Source: Adiantum capillus-veneris
Lineage: Eukaryota > Streptophyta > Polypodiopsida > Polypodiales > Pteridaceae
Direction: 5' to 3'
NCBI GenBank assembly: GCA_014529385.2
Contig: CM043950.1
Span: forward strand, 149,980,945 to 150,044,944
Length of the DNA: 64,000 nt
Shown: positions 46,203 through 57,060 of the stretch, piece after piece
Layout of the letters: every line of letters begins with the position of its first letter
How positions within the stretch are numbered: the first letter of the stretch is position 1
The notes under the pieces: generated by a model
Database searches by the model: none
The model's input: only the letters and a program-made list of their open reading frames with translations
What the model was told of the DNA's origin: nothing
Position numbers and translations under genes: made by a program

Positions 46203-49200
46203 TTATGGTATCATAGGATGGAAACCCTCATATGCCTCATTTGTGATATTCATCACTATCCTTGGATTTTCTAGCTCATATGTGGTATTATCAATTATTC
46301 CTTCAGTTTCATGCCTTGGTGGGATTATCGATGTTGGAGCTGGAACTTCTATCCAACTCTTTGTCTTGCTTGCGGTGGATCTAGCAAAGCTTGGGCAATT
46401 TGGATCATTTTCTGACACATATCCAGCCTTTGCTTTTCCAGCTCAACATAAGGATATGCCATCCATTTTTGCTCTTGGTTCTGGTTAGTTTGAAGCCGTG
46501 CTTTGTAGGCTTTCATAAGTGCATCTAGAGGTTCATTCACCTTTTTAACTAATATAGATCCTCATGAACTTTGTTCTCTTTTTCTCATTAGGTTCTCTGG
46601 TCTCTAGAATTTTCAACTAAAGACTAGTTTGATTCTCTAAGCTCTCTAACTTGTCCTTGGTTTGTTTTAACTCCTCCACTAGGGTTGTCTGTTCACGTTC
46701 TTTCCTAGTTTTCATGCATGCCTGTGTAGCCTTACAGGTGTTTTGTTGACTTTTTCATTCATAACTAGGGGCATCTCCTTTTGGTTCCTCAGTTATCAGT
46801 TCTTCTCTTGCTTTTTGAGATTGCACCCTTGTGAAAACCTGTATAGGTATCACCGTTTCATTTTCAAAACCACTACTTCATGGGATTGCCCCCACTATGC
46901 TTAACGTTGTTTTCACTATTTTCTTTGGATTTTTTGGACAGTCGCTGATCAAATGAGTAATTCCACAATCTAGACAATATACATTCACTCTAATGATCTC
47001 AATGTGAGGGCAATCTTTCATAAGGTGGTCACCACCACACTTGTAACACGGTCCTAAAGGTTGGTGTGGTGCTCTTGGAGCCACGCTGATAGATAGGTCT
47101 TTGTCCGGTTAACCCACCGTTGGCTATGAACAACAATGTGCTTCCATTAAAATTGTATCTACCTTCTTCAGCAGCTTGATCTGCTATTGGTGGTCCAACA
47201 TTCCCAATCATGCTCCAAGGTTCCAGTGATTTCGGCTCTTCAAGTGGATAGTATGTTGAACTAGCCCCGTATTCACTTGGATCTTCATAATACACAGGCA
47301 TAGGCACAACCCTCTATAATGGGTGCATGCCTAATGCCCATTGGTCTCATTCCTAGAAGAGGTGGTTGTTGCCCCAAAACTATTTGTGGTCATTCAACCC
47401 CTATTGGTCCTAGAAAATTAACTACTCTATACCTAGGCATTGGTGGTACTTGAGGAGCTGCTACTTGGGCTAGTGGGGCATATTGTCTCTCTCTCACATA
47501 TCCCTTGTTATAGTAACAATCTTTTGTAGAATGATTCATCCATTTTTGCTCAATGTAACACCACTTAGGTTGCTTAGCCTATGGCTTAACAAACGGGCTT
47601 ATCCTTTTGAGCACTTCCTCAATAAGTCTCTGTTGATTTACAACTGCTTCACCTTTTGTGTTGAATTTGTAGACTTAGCTCCACTGTGTTGTGACAATGA
47701 GTCATCATATAACTCTTTGTAGTCCCCTTCCTTGTAGACATCACAATTATCTACTAGGTATAGAGCCTGCTTGGTCAACTCGTTTAGACTTGAGCTCTTC
47801 TTCATAAACAAACCGTTTTGAATATTTTCATCTCTCAATCCTTGGATAAATATCAACATGAGTCAGGATTAAGCTGGTAACTCTTCCACAGGGCAAAATT
47901 TCACATAGCAGTTCAACCTTAAGGTTGCTTTTGTAGCAGATTCTTCCTCCTTCTGCTTGAACTTATGGATTTTAGAGACCGTATTATGAGCTATCCCTCT
48001 TTGAGAGAATTCCTCAATAAGCTCGTCAAACACCTCCTCCGTTGACTCAAAATATCCATGTTCAACAGATTTAAACCAGCTGGCGGCATCCTCCTCTAGA
48101 GTTAGCCCAAATCCTGTGAACTATGTGGAAAAGTCTAGTACGTCTCAGCCTTAATGACGTGCACAAAGGCTTCCACGTGATCCCTATTTCTTGAATATTT
48201 CTTCTTAACACATTTTTGGATTTGAGAAGGTCTGATCCGATGGTGATCTATCATTTCAAACATAGGATCCTCTCAGTCCTCCTCTATAAATCCTTTTTGG
48301 CCTATGATATGGTACATGTTCCTCCCCTAGGGGTGCTCCTAATCTATAGTTCCTGACTGGTCTAGCAAGTGATCGTTCCTCTACTCAGCTTCTTTCTTCT
48401 TGTTCTCATTCTCAATGTGGTGCTTCAGTCCTGGTCGTATTTAGCATTCTTGTTCTACTTTCATCTTGGTATTGTGATGGAGTGGTGGTTTTTGTCACGC
48501 TTCTAGCCCTAACATGGCATGATATCCACCCCCTTTTGTGTTCAGGTATGATGTTGCAAACTGATTGAACCACGCTTGAAATGATAGTGGTGATGCTTGT
48601 GAGTTCTAAGGATTAGGCAATGTTTTTTTTTTTTTGGTTCTCTAGTGTTGTAATCATCTGAGAATGGATTGTAGACTTTATTGGGGTTTCTTTGGGCTTT
48701 TGCTTCCCTTTTGAAGCCTTTTCCATCAGCTCTAACGTTATCACTCTCCTTACATTGTCTAGGTGGATTGGCTCGTATTCTTATACGTACTTATCAAAAC
48801 AAAAATAAGATGGTTTCCCGTTATCAAATCATACAAAAACAAGTATAGGACTTTGTCCATGCTTAACTCGTTCACATGGGGCTCCATGCACCGATAGTGA
48901 GAGGTGACTCTTCCCTCCTCGTGCTTTTAAATCCCAATATTTTCCTGAATCGTTGCCATTGTCATGAATGTAGCAGTCTTCGGAAAGAGTGAGTCCAAGA
49001 GGTATTTCTCGGGTCTCCATAACCATCTTCCCTTTTTCTATGTTGTCTCCATATTGGTTTCTAGGTCTTTGACAATGAGATGGTGGTTTTCCTCCTCATT
49101 GCGAAGACTATCACCATCATTGATTACCATGATTATTGCTAATCCTCTCACTGACCATTCTTCAATACAAATGCATTGACATCCTTGAACATCAGCATAC

Positions 49201-49300
49201 ATCACGGCTCCATGAGCATTGGTTACCTTAAGAAAAATTGCATTGTATTTTGGCATGTTTAAGGGTTTTTGAGAGGTGCTACCCCCCATGGTTCCTTGTT
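46203..49300 (-). pseudogene. gag relic B of the A/C Gypsy family
   Basis: Minus-strand gag in pieces. From about 48170 to 47900 the capsid pattern is readable in shifted frames (EEDAASWFKSVEHGYFESTE, FDELIEEFSQRGIAHN). 47859-47638 carries LIFIQGLRDENIQNGLFMKK. 47307-47029 is Pro/Tyr-rich. 47084-46878 holds two zinc knuckles, CYKCGGDHLMKDC and CLDCGITHLISDC, both with three rather than four residues between the second Cys and His. 46540-46203 (DALMKAYKARLQTNQNQEQK) aligns with 11165-11401 of element A. A further frame at 49289-49038 may be its N-terminus. No pol follows. Gag would form the particle core and bind RNA; this copy is broken by many stops. Confidence 0.65.
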
Positions 49301-49411
49301 GCTGGAAACCTCTAAGTTGTTGGCTAGTGATATGATCCTTTGAAAGAGGTGTATGTATTATTGCTCTCTTCTATGATTAGTGAGTGGTCATATTGGATTT
49401 ATGTTTATACC

Positions 49412-50327
49412 TGTGGTATGTATGTCTAACCTCACCATCCTATCTTATTGCAGTATTAGCGAGAACCACGATTAATTTGTCAAACCATGGGACGAAGTTG
49501 ACTCGACTAGTGCATAGCGGCTACAAGAGGTTGTCAATCTCTTGGAAAACAACTAACAACTTGCATCTAACTCAAGCTACACTCAAGTGACTGAAATCAC
49601 CAAAAGCCAATCGCTCATCGGGCAAGTAAATCACATCCGTTACAGCATCAAATGACATCCAAACCTAACAAAACTTCTAGGACAAGTTTATAAGGCCTAA
49701 GAACACATTCCTATGGTCTCAAACCCCACTTTAGGTCAAGTTCCAAAAATGCAATTATTAACAGCAGTGGATTTTTGACCTAGTCATTTTCAACCCAGAA
49801 TGCATCTAAATGCTTAGCAATGATGCTCCAATACCCTGCGTATGCTTAGTTTTCAATTTAAAAGTGTAAATTCCTAGTTATGATGAAATTAGGCCACGGG
49901 TCGACAACACCAAAAGCTACGAAATATTGCGAATGGCTTACGTCAATGCGTAGAGCTCTTACCTGCAGTTGCAATGCAACAAACACATTTGCAATGTGAC
50001 ATTCGGAGAGAGAGAGAGTAGGAAGCATGAGAAGGAGAGAAGTGAGCATCGTTAGCTCACACTGTGTATTTATTATCCAAAAAACTTATAAAAATTGGCT
50101 TTTATACCTTAGCCAAGGTTTTTGGGTGGTCAAAACTAATAATCTGTAGTTCTACCAAAGCTGGGAAATGACTAGCTGATACAATCTAGAAGCTTGTAGC
50201 CCCGGCTCATTAATTACAAAGTTTATTCGAGAAATTAGGAGTTACAATATTCCCGATTTATCAAAATAATAATTTTTTTACAAAGAGAACTCCAAAAAAT
50301 GGTGTCTGGGTTAGCTTGCTGCTAACA
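49412..50327 (-). mobile_element. 3' LTR of Gypsy element C
   Basis: On the minus strand it runs TGTTAGCAGCAAGC.. to ..ATACCACA (916 bp), homologous throughout to element A's LTR at 6484-7338. It is preceded by a polypurine tract. No PBS follows its end, so it is a 3' LTR and not the 5' LTR of the gag relic beyond it. It contains short GA repeats (near 50010) absent from A's LTR. Confidence 0.9.
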
Positions 50328-50341
50328 TTCCCCCCCTCCTT
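50328..50341 (-). promoter_or_regulatory. Polypurine tract of element C
   Basis: Minus strand AAGGAGGGGGGGAA abutting the LTR start TGTTAGC. Confidence 0.8.
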
Positions 50342-50434
50342 GCCTGTGTCGTCCCTTGACACAGCTTTATAGGCTAAAGTAGTCTTTGGGTTGACGGGAC
50401 GGGTGACGCAGTCTTTAAGCAAGTCGAGTGCCTT

Positions 50435-53400
50435 CTAGTATCTGATTCTTCGTTCTTTATCGGGCACTTGCAGAAATTGCATGATGACTTGATTCTTCAG
50501 CTCCACCGCTGAGTAGCCTACAAACCAGGATGTTAGGTTGCTTATCACCGGTGCAAATATCTTCATTCGCCAGGTGAAGAATCCGATGTAGAATGCTTCT
50601 TTAAAGGCTAGCATATTATTCGAGGGCAGGAACATGCATCTGGAATAGAATCCATAAAGGATTTCTTCTAAAGGTTTCCCACTCAGATCGTAGCATAAGC
50701 CTTTGTTTCCTATCAAGGAAGAGAGCCATGGGGCTCTTGTTTGCTCAGGCTCATTAAAAACCTTGTATACATGTGAGTAGCATCCTACAGATCTTATATA
50801 ACATTGCACAGGAGAGATCTGGCAGACTCTTGAAGAAAGACATGGTGCCCATTAGGGTTTTCACCATGTAATCCTCCGTCGCTTGGCCTCTCTCTGGAGC
50901 TGGCACCCTCGGGAAGTTGAGCCAAGTTGGCCTCTTCTTCTGCAGTGCTTCATGCACTTTCCATGTACTTACTCTGGGTATAGGACAGAATGTTGGATCT
51001 CTTTATAGGACTGCAGGTGCTCTTGTGAATAGAATCAAGTATCTCGGATTCTTCTTTAGCCAGCTTAACCTCCACTTTGGGTGGTCTTTATCTGCGCCAT
51101 GTTCTTGCATATCCTTGTACAGCCTTTCTTTTACCTGTAATAGCTCTACTTTGATGAGAGGGTACGGCAGGGATTGTTGGTTCCATTGAGCGTTGATCTG
51201 ATTGGGAGTGAGTTGAGTGACGTTGAGGACAGAGTGTAAAACTCTCAACTCACAATCCATAGCGGCCTTCCATTGATCATCCACCTCTAAGGTGATCTTG
51301 TCCTTCAGTGCGTCTTCTTCAGCTTTTGACAGCTGGACCATTGGCACTGTATCTGCATCTGTGATGTGAATCTAAAAATCTTCATCACCACTCGGCTCTC
51401 CTGTGGACTGCATCTCAAACTCAGCAAACGAGACCGAGAGTATGTCTATTTGTGGCGGCTCTGAAGTGCCTGCCTCTTCTTGCGTGTTTGGCTTTCCATA
51501 TCTGTGGAGTTGATTTATCCGCTTGAGTTCTACTATCTCCTTTAGGAGCTCCTCCTCTCTTTGAACCCGCATGAGTGCCAGGTCCCTGTGCTGTGGCTGT
51601 TCAAGCTTTAATTCCAATCCTAGGTCTTTGTTTTTCTTTTCAAGTGCCTTGTACACTTCATCAGCTCCCTTGATCGAGGCCACGGCTGGGTTTTCTTTGA
51701 TTTGCCGTAAGAAAATGGCCTGATCATTGATTCTCTGTTCAGAATATTGCAGAGAAGCACTGGCAACATCTAAGTGCACTTGAATTTTCTAAGCTGACAG
51801 AGAGGTCATAAGAAGTTCATTCGTGACTTCTGTCAGCTGCTTGTCTTTTACCTTGCAGGCATCAGATAATTTGGTGAGGAGATCACCTAACTCCTCCATA
51901 TCTTTTTGTTGTTTATCCCTAGCTATCTGATGATGTTCTGCTTCTGCCTTCAGCTGTTGCACTTGACTTTGGAGATCATGATGATAGTCATCCTGTCTTC
52001 TAGCTCTCCTTGAAGAGCGTCGATCACCATTTCCAGTTCCTTGGCCTTTGTGCTGCGGTTTAAAGCTTCTGAACGGAGTCTCTTTGTCATTTCCTACATC
52101 TGACATGCGTATTCATTGACATGTATTATTAGTTCATCATTTGAATGCCACTCCTCATGTCGTGCCACTGGGATGTGCCTGCAGTCTGGTGTGTTGCTTC
52201 TTGCTACGTCGTAATTGCTGCTGGTTCTTGTGTGGAGGTAGATGCCTCGGCAATTTCTGGCTGAGTAGAAGTGGATGGTGTTTTCTCAACCCTTGCTGTC
52301 TCTTCAAGTGCCAGCCTTTCTTCCTTCACTGGCTCGGGCTCCGTCTCATGTGCAGGGGGTAGGCTCTTTTTTTGCATCTGCTTCCTTATCAGTTTCTTGT
52401 TCCGACAGTTTCTGGCTGAGTAGAAGTGGATGGTGTTGTCTCAACCCTTGTTGTCTCTTCAAGTGCCTGCCTTTCTTCCTTCTCTGGCTCAGGCTCCATC
52501 TCATGTGCAGTGGTAGGCTCTTTTTTTCAACTGCTTCCTTATCAATTTCTTGTTCCGATCGACTTGTCTTTTCCTCTTCCGGCAGTCTCTTTTGCTACCA
52601 ACTTTGGTTCTGGCTTGGCTTCTTTTTCCTTTTGTCCGTCGGGGTGGTCAACTTCTTGTGTAGATTCTGTTCGTTGGGTGGACTCAGAATCTTTCTCTTT
52701 TTCACACTCTGCTTCTTCATTGGTATCTTTGCCTGTTGGTGATGGCGATGGGCTAGGCATGGGATAGTCTTCTTGTTCTGGAGGCGATGAGGTGGGTCGG
52801 GGAGATCCATGGTATTGCTCTTGGCTAGCCATCTCCTTGGCTTGCCTTTGGTCTTTCGCTTCCTTGACTTTCTTTGCAGCTTCTTCTGCCTCTTTCAGCT
52901 TTAGGGCTTCGGCCTCTTGGTACATTCTTTCTAATATTTTGTTGGATCGTCTACCTCTTTGTTGGTATGATGCTTTGTTCGAGGTCCTTTCAGTCCTATG
53001 GGTACCCACTTCTCTAGGTCCTTCCCTTGTGCTTGCCTACTGTGCTGGTAAGCCTATTTTTCTCTTTCAAAACGCGCTTGTTTTTGAGTTGGATCCTCTT
53101 AGTGTGTAGCCACATCTTTCCTTTTCATCTCTTCTCTCCAAGTTCTCTTTTCTTCGTTGTCAGAGCTCTCGTTGTTGTGCCGTTCTGGTGAGTTGTCACA
53201 GCTGACTCATCATCTGATTTCCGTGACCTTTTACCTGACCTTGTATCCCATGGAGAGGGTTTTGCTGCCAAGATCCATGTATTTGATCAGTGGCAAGCAG
53301 AAGGTTGTCGGCCATGCTGATGGCATGATACGCTATTCTAGTTAACACCTCTAGCGCACCCAAGTATGTGATTTTGCCTTCCTTCTGGGTGCCCTTCAAG

Positions 53401-54110
53401 GTTGTCAAGACATATTGCGCGTTGTCCACGGATTGCCTTGTCGTCGACTTGAGAAACTGAGTGAAGGTGGTGGCCACGGCATGATTTGGTGTAGTGTACC
53501 TTGGTGGCCTTTTTGACAGAAAATGGAAGTGTTGATGGTACAAACGAGCTGGCTCTTCCACCTGTTTGTGGATAAGATCGATAAATGTAGCCGTTGTTGT
53601 CTCCTTGGTAAATGTGCTTGCGGTTTTCCTGTCTCTTGCCCACATGGTCATTCCTTCATTGGGCAGTCAGAGTGCCTCTACCACTATTTCTTTTTTGATT
53701 ACTACCTCGACTTTGTTCCCTTGGGTATCGGATATTTATATGGTTCCGTCCTCTTTGATGGTGGATAGAAGCTCATAAGCTTTCTGAAAGTCCACTCCGC
53801 AAGGCTCTTGTTCGTAGAAATGCCTAAGCCCCAACCTGCGGTTAGCCTCTTTTGTCTCTGGCTTGGCAACTACATCACATACCTCTTTAGGCAGAAGTTT
53901 CAACTCCACCTGATGCCCCTCTTCACTCTTGAACCTGCTAGTGAAGATCCTAGTGTGGTGCTCTTCCAGCTGTTCTCTAGAAAGGTAGGATGCCTTTGCT
54001 GCTTTGACTGACTCGGGGTCTAGTTGATAGGTAGGCAGTTCTTGTAGTTTCTCTTTCTGGTTTAGCTTCTTCTTGGCCCTCTCCGCTGCTTGCATTGCTC
54101 CTGTTCAGTG
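50435..54110 (-). pseudogene. Accessory sense-strand ORF region of element C
   Basis: About 3.7 kb between pol and the 3' LTR, same strand as pol, with seven substantial open pieces: 54095-53736, 53651-53196, 53009-52542, 52106-51789, 51779-51372, 51347-51003 and 50957/50809-50435. They are separated by single stops or shifts, which suggests one or two formerly long ORFs. Content: a Lys/Glu-rich N-terminal piece (ERAKKKLNQKEKLQEL), a strongly charged heptad-like coiled coil (LERMYQEAEALKLKEAEEAA, KKVKEAKDQRQAKEM), a Pro/Ser-rich low-complexity linker, a second coiled-coil (LQSQVQQLKAEAEHHQIARD), and a C-terminal globular piece with aromatic residues (FYSRCMFLPSNNMLAFKEAF). No membrane anchor or env signature is seen. 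The function is unknown. Confidence 0.6.
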
Positions 54111-54237
54111 AATAGAGTGCAAAGTTAGAATATTTGTCGGATTTTTCCCTGGGATGTTCTTTTAGACTGAAATGCTGATAATTTGGTCCAAATTGCTTCA
54201 AATGGATTTTTGAACAAGCAAAGATGCATAAAATCAT

Positions 54238-55000
54238 GCACGGAACAAAACTGTATAGTCAAAACAAAAATTTGCAACCAAAGTAAATAATCGTGATTAT
54301 TTAACTGAGGAAACCAACTTTTTGCAAACTTGGCTCTATAGGCTTAAAGTATATACCAAATACATGCTCTGAGTGAATTATGGGCTCATTTGGATGCACA
54401 TGGTGAAAATGGTACTAGATTTTGGCTTTAGGTCTCTGAAACGGTAGATATAAAGGAAATTTGAAATTTTGAACTCCAAATTGATTCGAAATTGGCTAGT
54501 GGACTTATCACAACATGTACTTTGGATGTATGATGGAAAAATATCAAAATTCCCAATTTTGAGCAAAAAGTAAATAATCGCGATTATTAACTTTTCTTCC
54601 AAAATTGATATTTTTTGGTACAAATTGGTTCTAGGCATGGTATAGACCTTGAGTATGAGATATGAGGTGACTTGGATCAAGAAAATTTGTTCATAACCCC
54701 AATTTTGTCTTGCAAAGACTTCTTTGCATTTTTGGCAATTTTACAAGTAATGGGTGGTCATTTTGGCTCATACTTGATTTTTGGCATGTAATAGGTGTGT
54801 ACACATGATAGTTGAGGTGATTTTATAATTTCCAAAAAAAACTGATGCAAAAGTAAATAATCATGATTATTAACTACAGTGACAAAAACTTTGCAAAACC
54901 TATAAATTTTGACCTAGACATGTTTCATACACCTAATACAAGTCCTAAATTGAATTTGGTCAAGTTTGGTCATGCCGGCATCACTTTGTGCTCTGTCTCA
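54238..55000 (-). other. No gene; AT-rich spacer within element C
   Basis: Between the accessory region and the second retropepsin. The phrase AAGTAAATAATCGCGATTATT or close variants (plus strand near 54278, 54569, 54853) appears three times within about 580 bases, a dispersed palindrome-like motif. No frame is supported. Confidence 0.45.
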
Positions 55001-55400
55001 TTGTGCTCTTCAAGTTTGGTCATGTCGGCATCACTTTGTGCTCATCGTCTCATTCATGTGTTCATCTGGTAAGCATACAAACTGATGAGGACATGAACAT
55101 CCATCTACTATCATGTTCAAGTTGACTACTCCCAATGTTGGAGTTGGATTCTTGTTGCATCCTTTGATTGTCGCTATTCCTGCCGTCAATGCTTGACTTG
55201 TTGCCTTCTTGTATGTGGAATAACTGACTGCATTCACTCTAGCTCCTCTGTCGATGACCAAAGCATTGATGCTATGATTGTTGAGATGTGCTTTGATGCA
55301 CAGATCCATTCCATCTAACTAGCCATCATCTATTGAAACTGTTTCTTAAGGTAATTCGCATTGTCAATCATCTATTTCCAAAGTGTTGATGGGAATCGGT
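55001..55400 (-). pseudogene. Second retropepsin-like domain, element C
   Basis: Minus-strand frame 55309-55031 reads LCIKAHLNNHSINALVIDRG then ARVNAVSYSTYKKATSQ, GIATIKGCNKNPTPTLGVVN and a hydrophobic end. The family form in element A reads LVDIGA, so the active-site D-x-G-A has become D-R-G-A here with a one-residue shift. The ILG..W strand is not preserved in C. It lies between integrase and the accessory region, and is separate from the canonical protease at 59700-60053. Confidence 0.55.
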
Positions 55401-55480
55401 ATCTATTAATTCTTGAGAGTAGCTTTCTGCTTGAGTACCCGAAGTCTAGCTTCCTCTTGGGCTTCATCAATAACCTGTTG

Positions 55481-56470
55481 TCATTTGATCTTTCTTTGTT
55501 TGGTTGCATGCATTCTCTCTAGAAATTGATTGGTTAGTGGAAAATTGTATTTCTTTAAATGACATCCACTAATCCAATTAGCCATTGGTTCACCATCTAG
55601 GGTGGACAATTTTACTACTCCACTTGGATATACATCTTCAATGATAAATGGTCCGTTTCCCTCTTTCTTAAACTTGGGAATGTGTTGCTTAAGGGAATAG
55701 ACTAGAACTAAGTCCTCTTTCTTGAATATTTTTGTGATTATGTGGGAATCAAAAAAATTATTTTGTTTCCGCTTTTGTGCATAGATATGAGCTATAGCAG
55801 TTAGCCTTTGCTCATCTAGCTTTTCCAAATCTTCAAGTCTTTCTGACAATTCATGTCCAGTTCACTCAAGATTCTGTGCTACCCTTAATGTCGGCAATAG
55901 AAATTCTATTGTTAGTATGGAATCAAGACCATAAACAAGATTAAAGGGTGTAGCATTTAGAGCTATTTTGAATGAAACTCGATAAGCCCATAGATCAGCA
56001 TGGATATTCAACTCCCAGTCTGTCCTTCCTGAACTAACCACTTTAGTCAGCAGCGAGCTAAGAATTTTATTCGTATGCTCAACTTGTCCGTTTGCTTGTG
56101 GGTGATAGGGAGCTGATTTGTTATGGATGACCATAAACTCATTAAGCAAAGACTCTATTACCTCATTGAGGAAATGAGTTCCCCAATCACTGACAATCTC
56201 TATTGGCAGTCCATATCTCATGAATGCATACTCATATAAGAATGCAGTAGTGGTTCTGGCATCATTCTTTTGAATTGCTTTATCCTTGGCCCACTTGGTC
56301 AAATAGTCTGTAGCTACAATGATATATTGAGCTTGAATTCTATAAGCAGGTGGTTGTATTGGTCCATCAAAATCTATACCCCATTTTGCAAAGGCTCTAG
56401 CCCCCATCATTGGTCTTAAGGGCATGCTATCTACTCGTGTTGGCATTTTTGCTCGTTGACAAGCATCACA
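55481..56470 (-). pseudogene. Integrase core and C-terminus, element C
   Basis: Minus-strand open pieces 56446-55862 and 55849-55481. The core holds AKWGIDFDGPIQPPAYRIQ (first Asp), EIVSDWGTHFLNEVIESLL (second Asp) and YHPQANGQVEHTNKILSSLL (Glu), so the D,D35E triad is complete, followed by NATPFNLVYGLDSIL. The C-terminal piece carries KRKQNNFFDSHIITKIFKKE and GNGPFIIEDVYPSGVVKLST, a GPY/F module, and NWISGCHLKKYNFP. A single stop near 55860 separates core and tail. The frame is otherwise well preserved, clearly better than element A. Integrase inserts element cDNA into the genome. Confidence 0.8.
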
Positions 56471-57060
56471 TCTTCAAACATATTCTTCGGCATCTTCAAA
56501 AAGTGTTGGCCACCATATGCCTGCCATCAAGATTGCTCTTGCGGTGGTCTCACTAGAAAAGTGACCTCCAGCTAATCCAGCATGTGCTTGTTCTATAATC
56601 AGAATATACTCGTTTTCATTTGCACAAAGACGCAAATGTTGATCTTTACCTCTCCGATACAATTGTTTCCCAATAAGAGCATAGTCTCTTTCTTTAGTTT
56701 CAATTTCTCTTTGACAGCATTTACTCATATCCTCGGGAAATGTTTGGCTCGATAAGTAAGTAACCAGATAATTACTCCACATAGGAACAGGTGACATTTG
56801 AAACAATGTTACATGAGGAATGGGTGTTTGTTTTTGACATTGAGGGAAATATTTTACAAAAGATCTGACATCTCTCCTCATAGTCGGCCAAAATACTCCA
56901 AGTCTCAAGATTTGTTGCGTAGTTTGGTCTTTCGCAAAGTGAATTCCTACTATGGTAACAAGTGCTTGACTTAGGTATTGTTCTTTTTCTTCAGGGTTAA
57001 TTCATAAAAGCAATATCCCATCCTAATTTCTTTTGTATAGCCTTCCAGCTAGTAATTGAT
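56460..57060 (-). pseudogene. Two tandem H2C2 modules, element C
   Basis: The upstream module (about 57060-56790) reads LYKRN..GILLLxI.., HFAKDQTTQQILRLGVFWPT, MRRDVRSFVKYFPQCQKQ. The downstream module (56690-56460) reads LYRRGKDQHLRLCANENEYI, QAHAGLAGGHFSSETTARAI, IWWPTLFEDAEEYV and a C..C pair near 56465. Between them is a linker VTYLSSQTFPEDMSKCCQRE resembling the usual RNase H to integrase linker. H2C2 domains bind zinc and precede the integrase core; normally there is one. Confidence 0.65.

Noticed and set aside
49412-50327. 5' LTR of gag relic B
   Set aside because: No PBS follows its 3' end, and a polypurine tract precedes it, so it is the 3' LTR of element C.
52141-52767. Plus-strand Cys/Phe/Trp-rich membrane-like frames
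   Set aside because: They are antisense shadows of the Lys/Glu-rich coiled-coil region of element C, which has coherent composition on the minus strand.
50435-54110. Retroviral env gene in element C
   Set aside because: Position fits, but no signal peptide, fusion peptide or transmembrane anchor is visible; the sequence is charged and coiled-coil.
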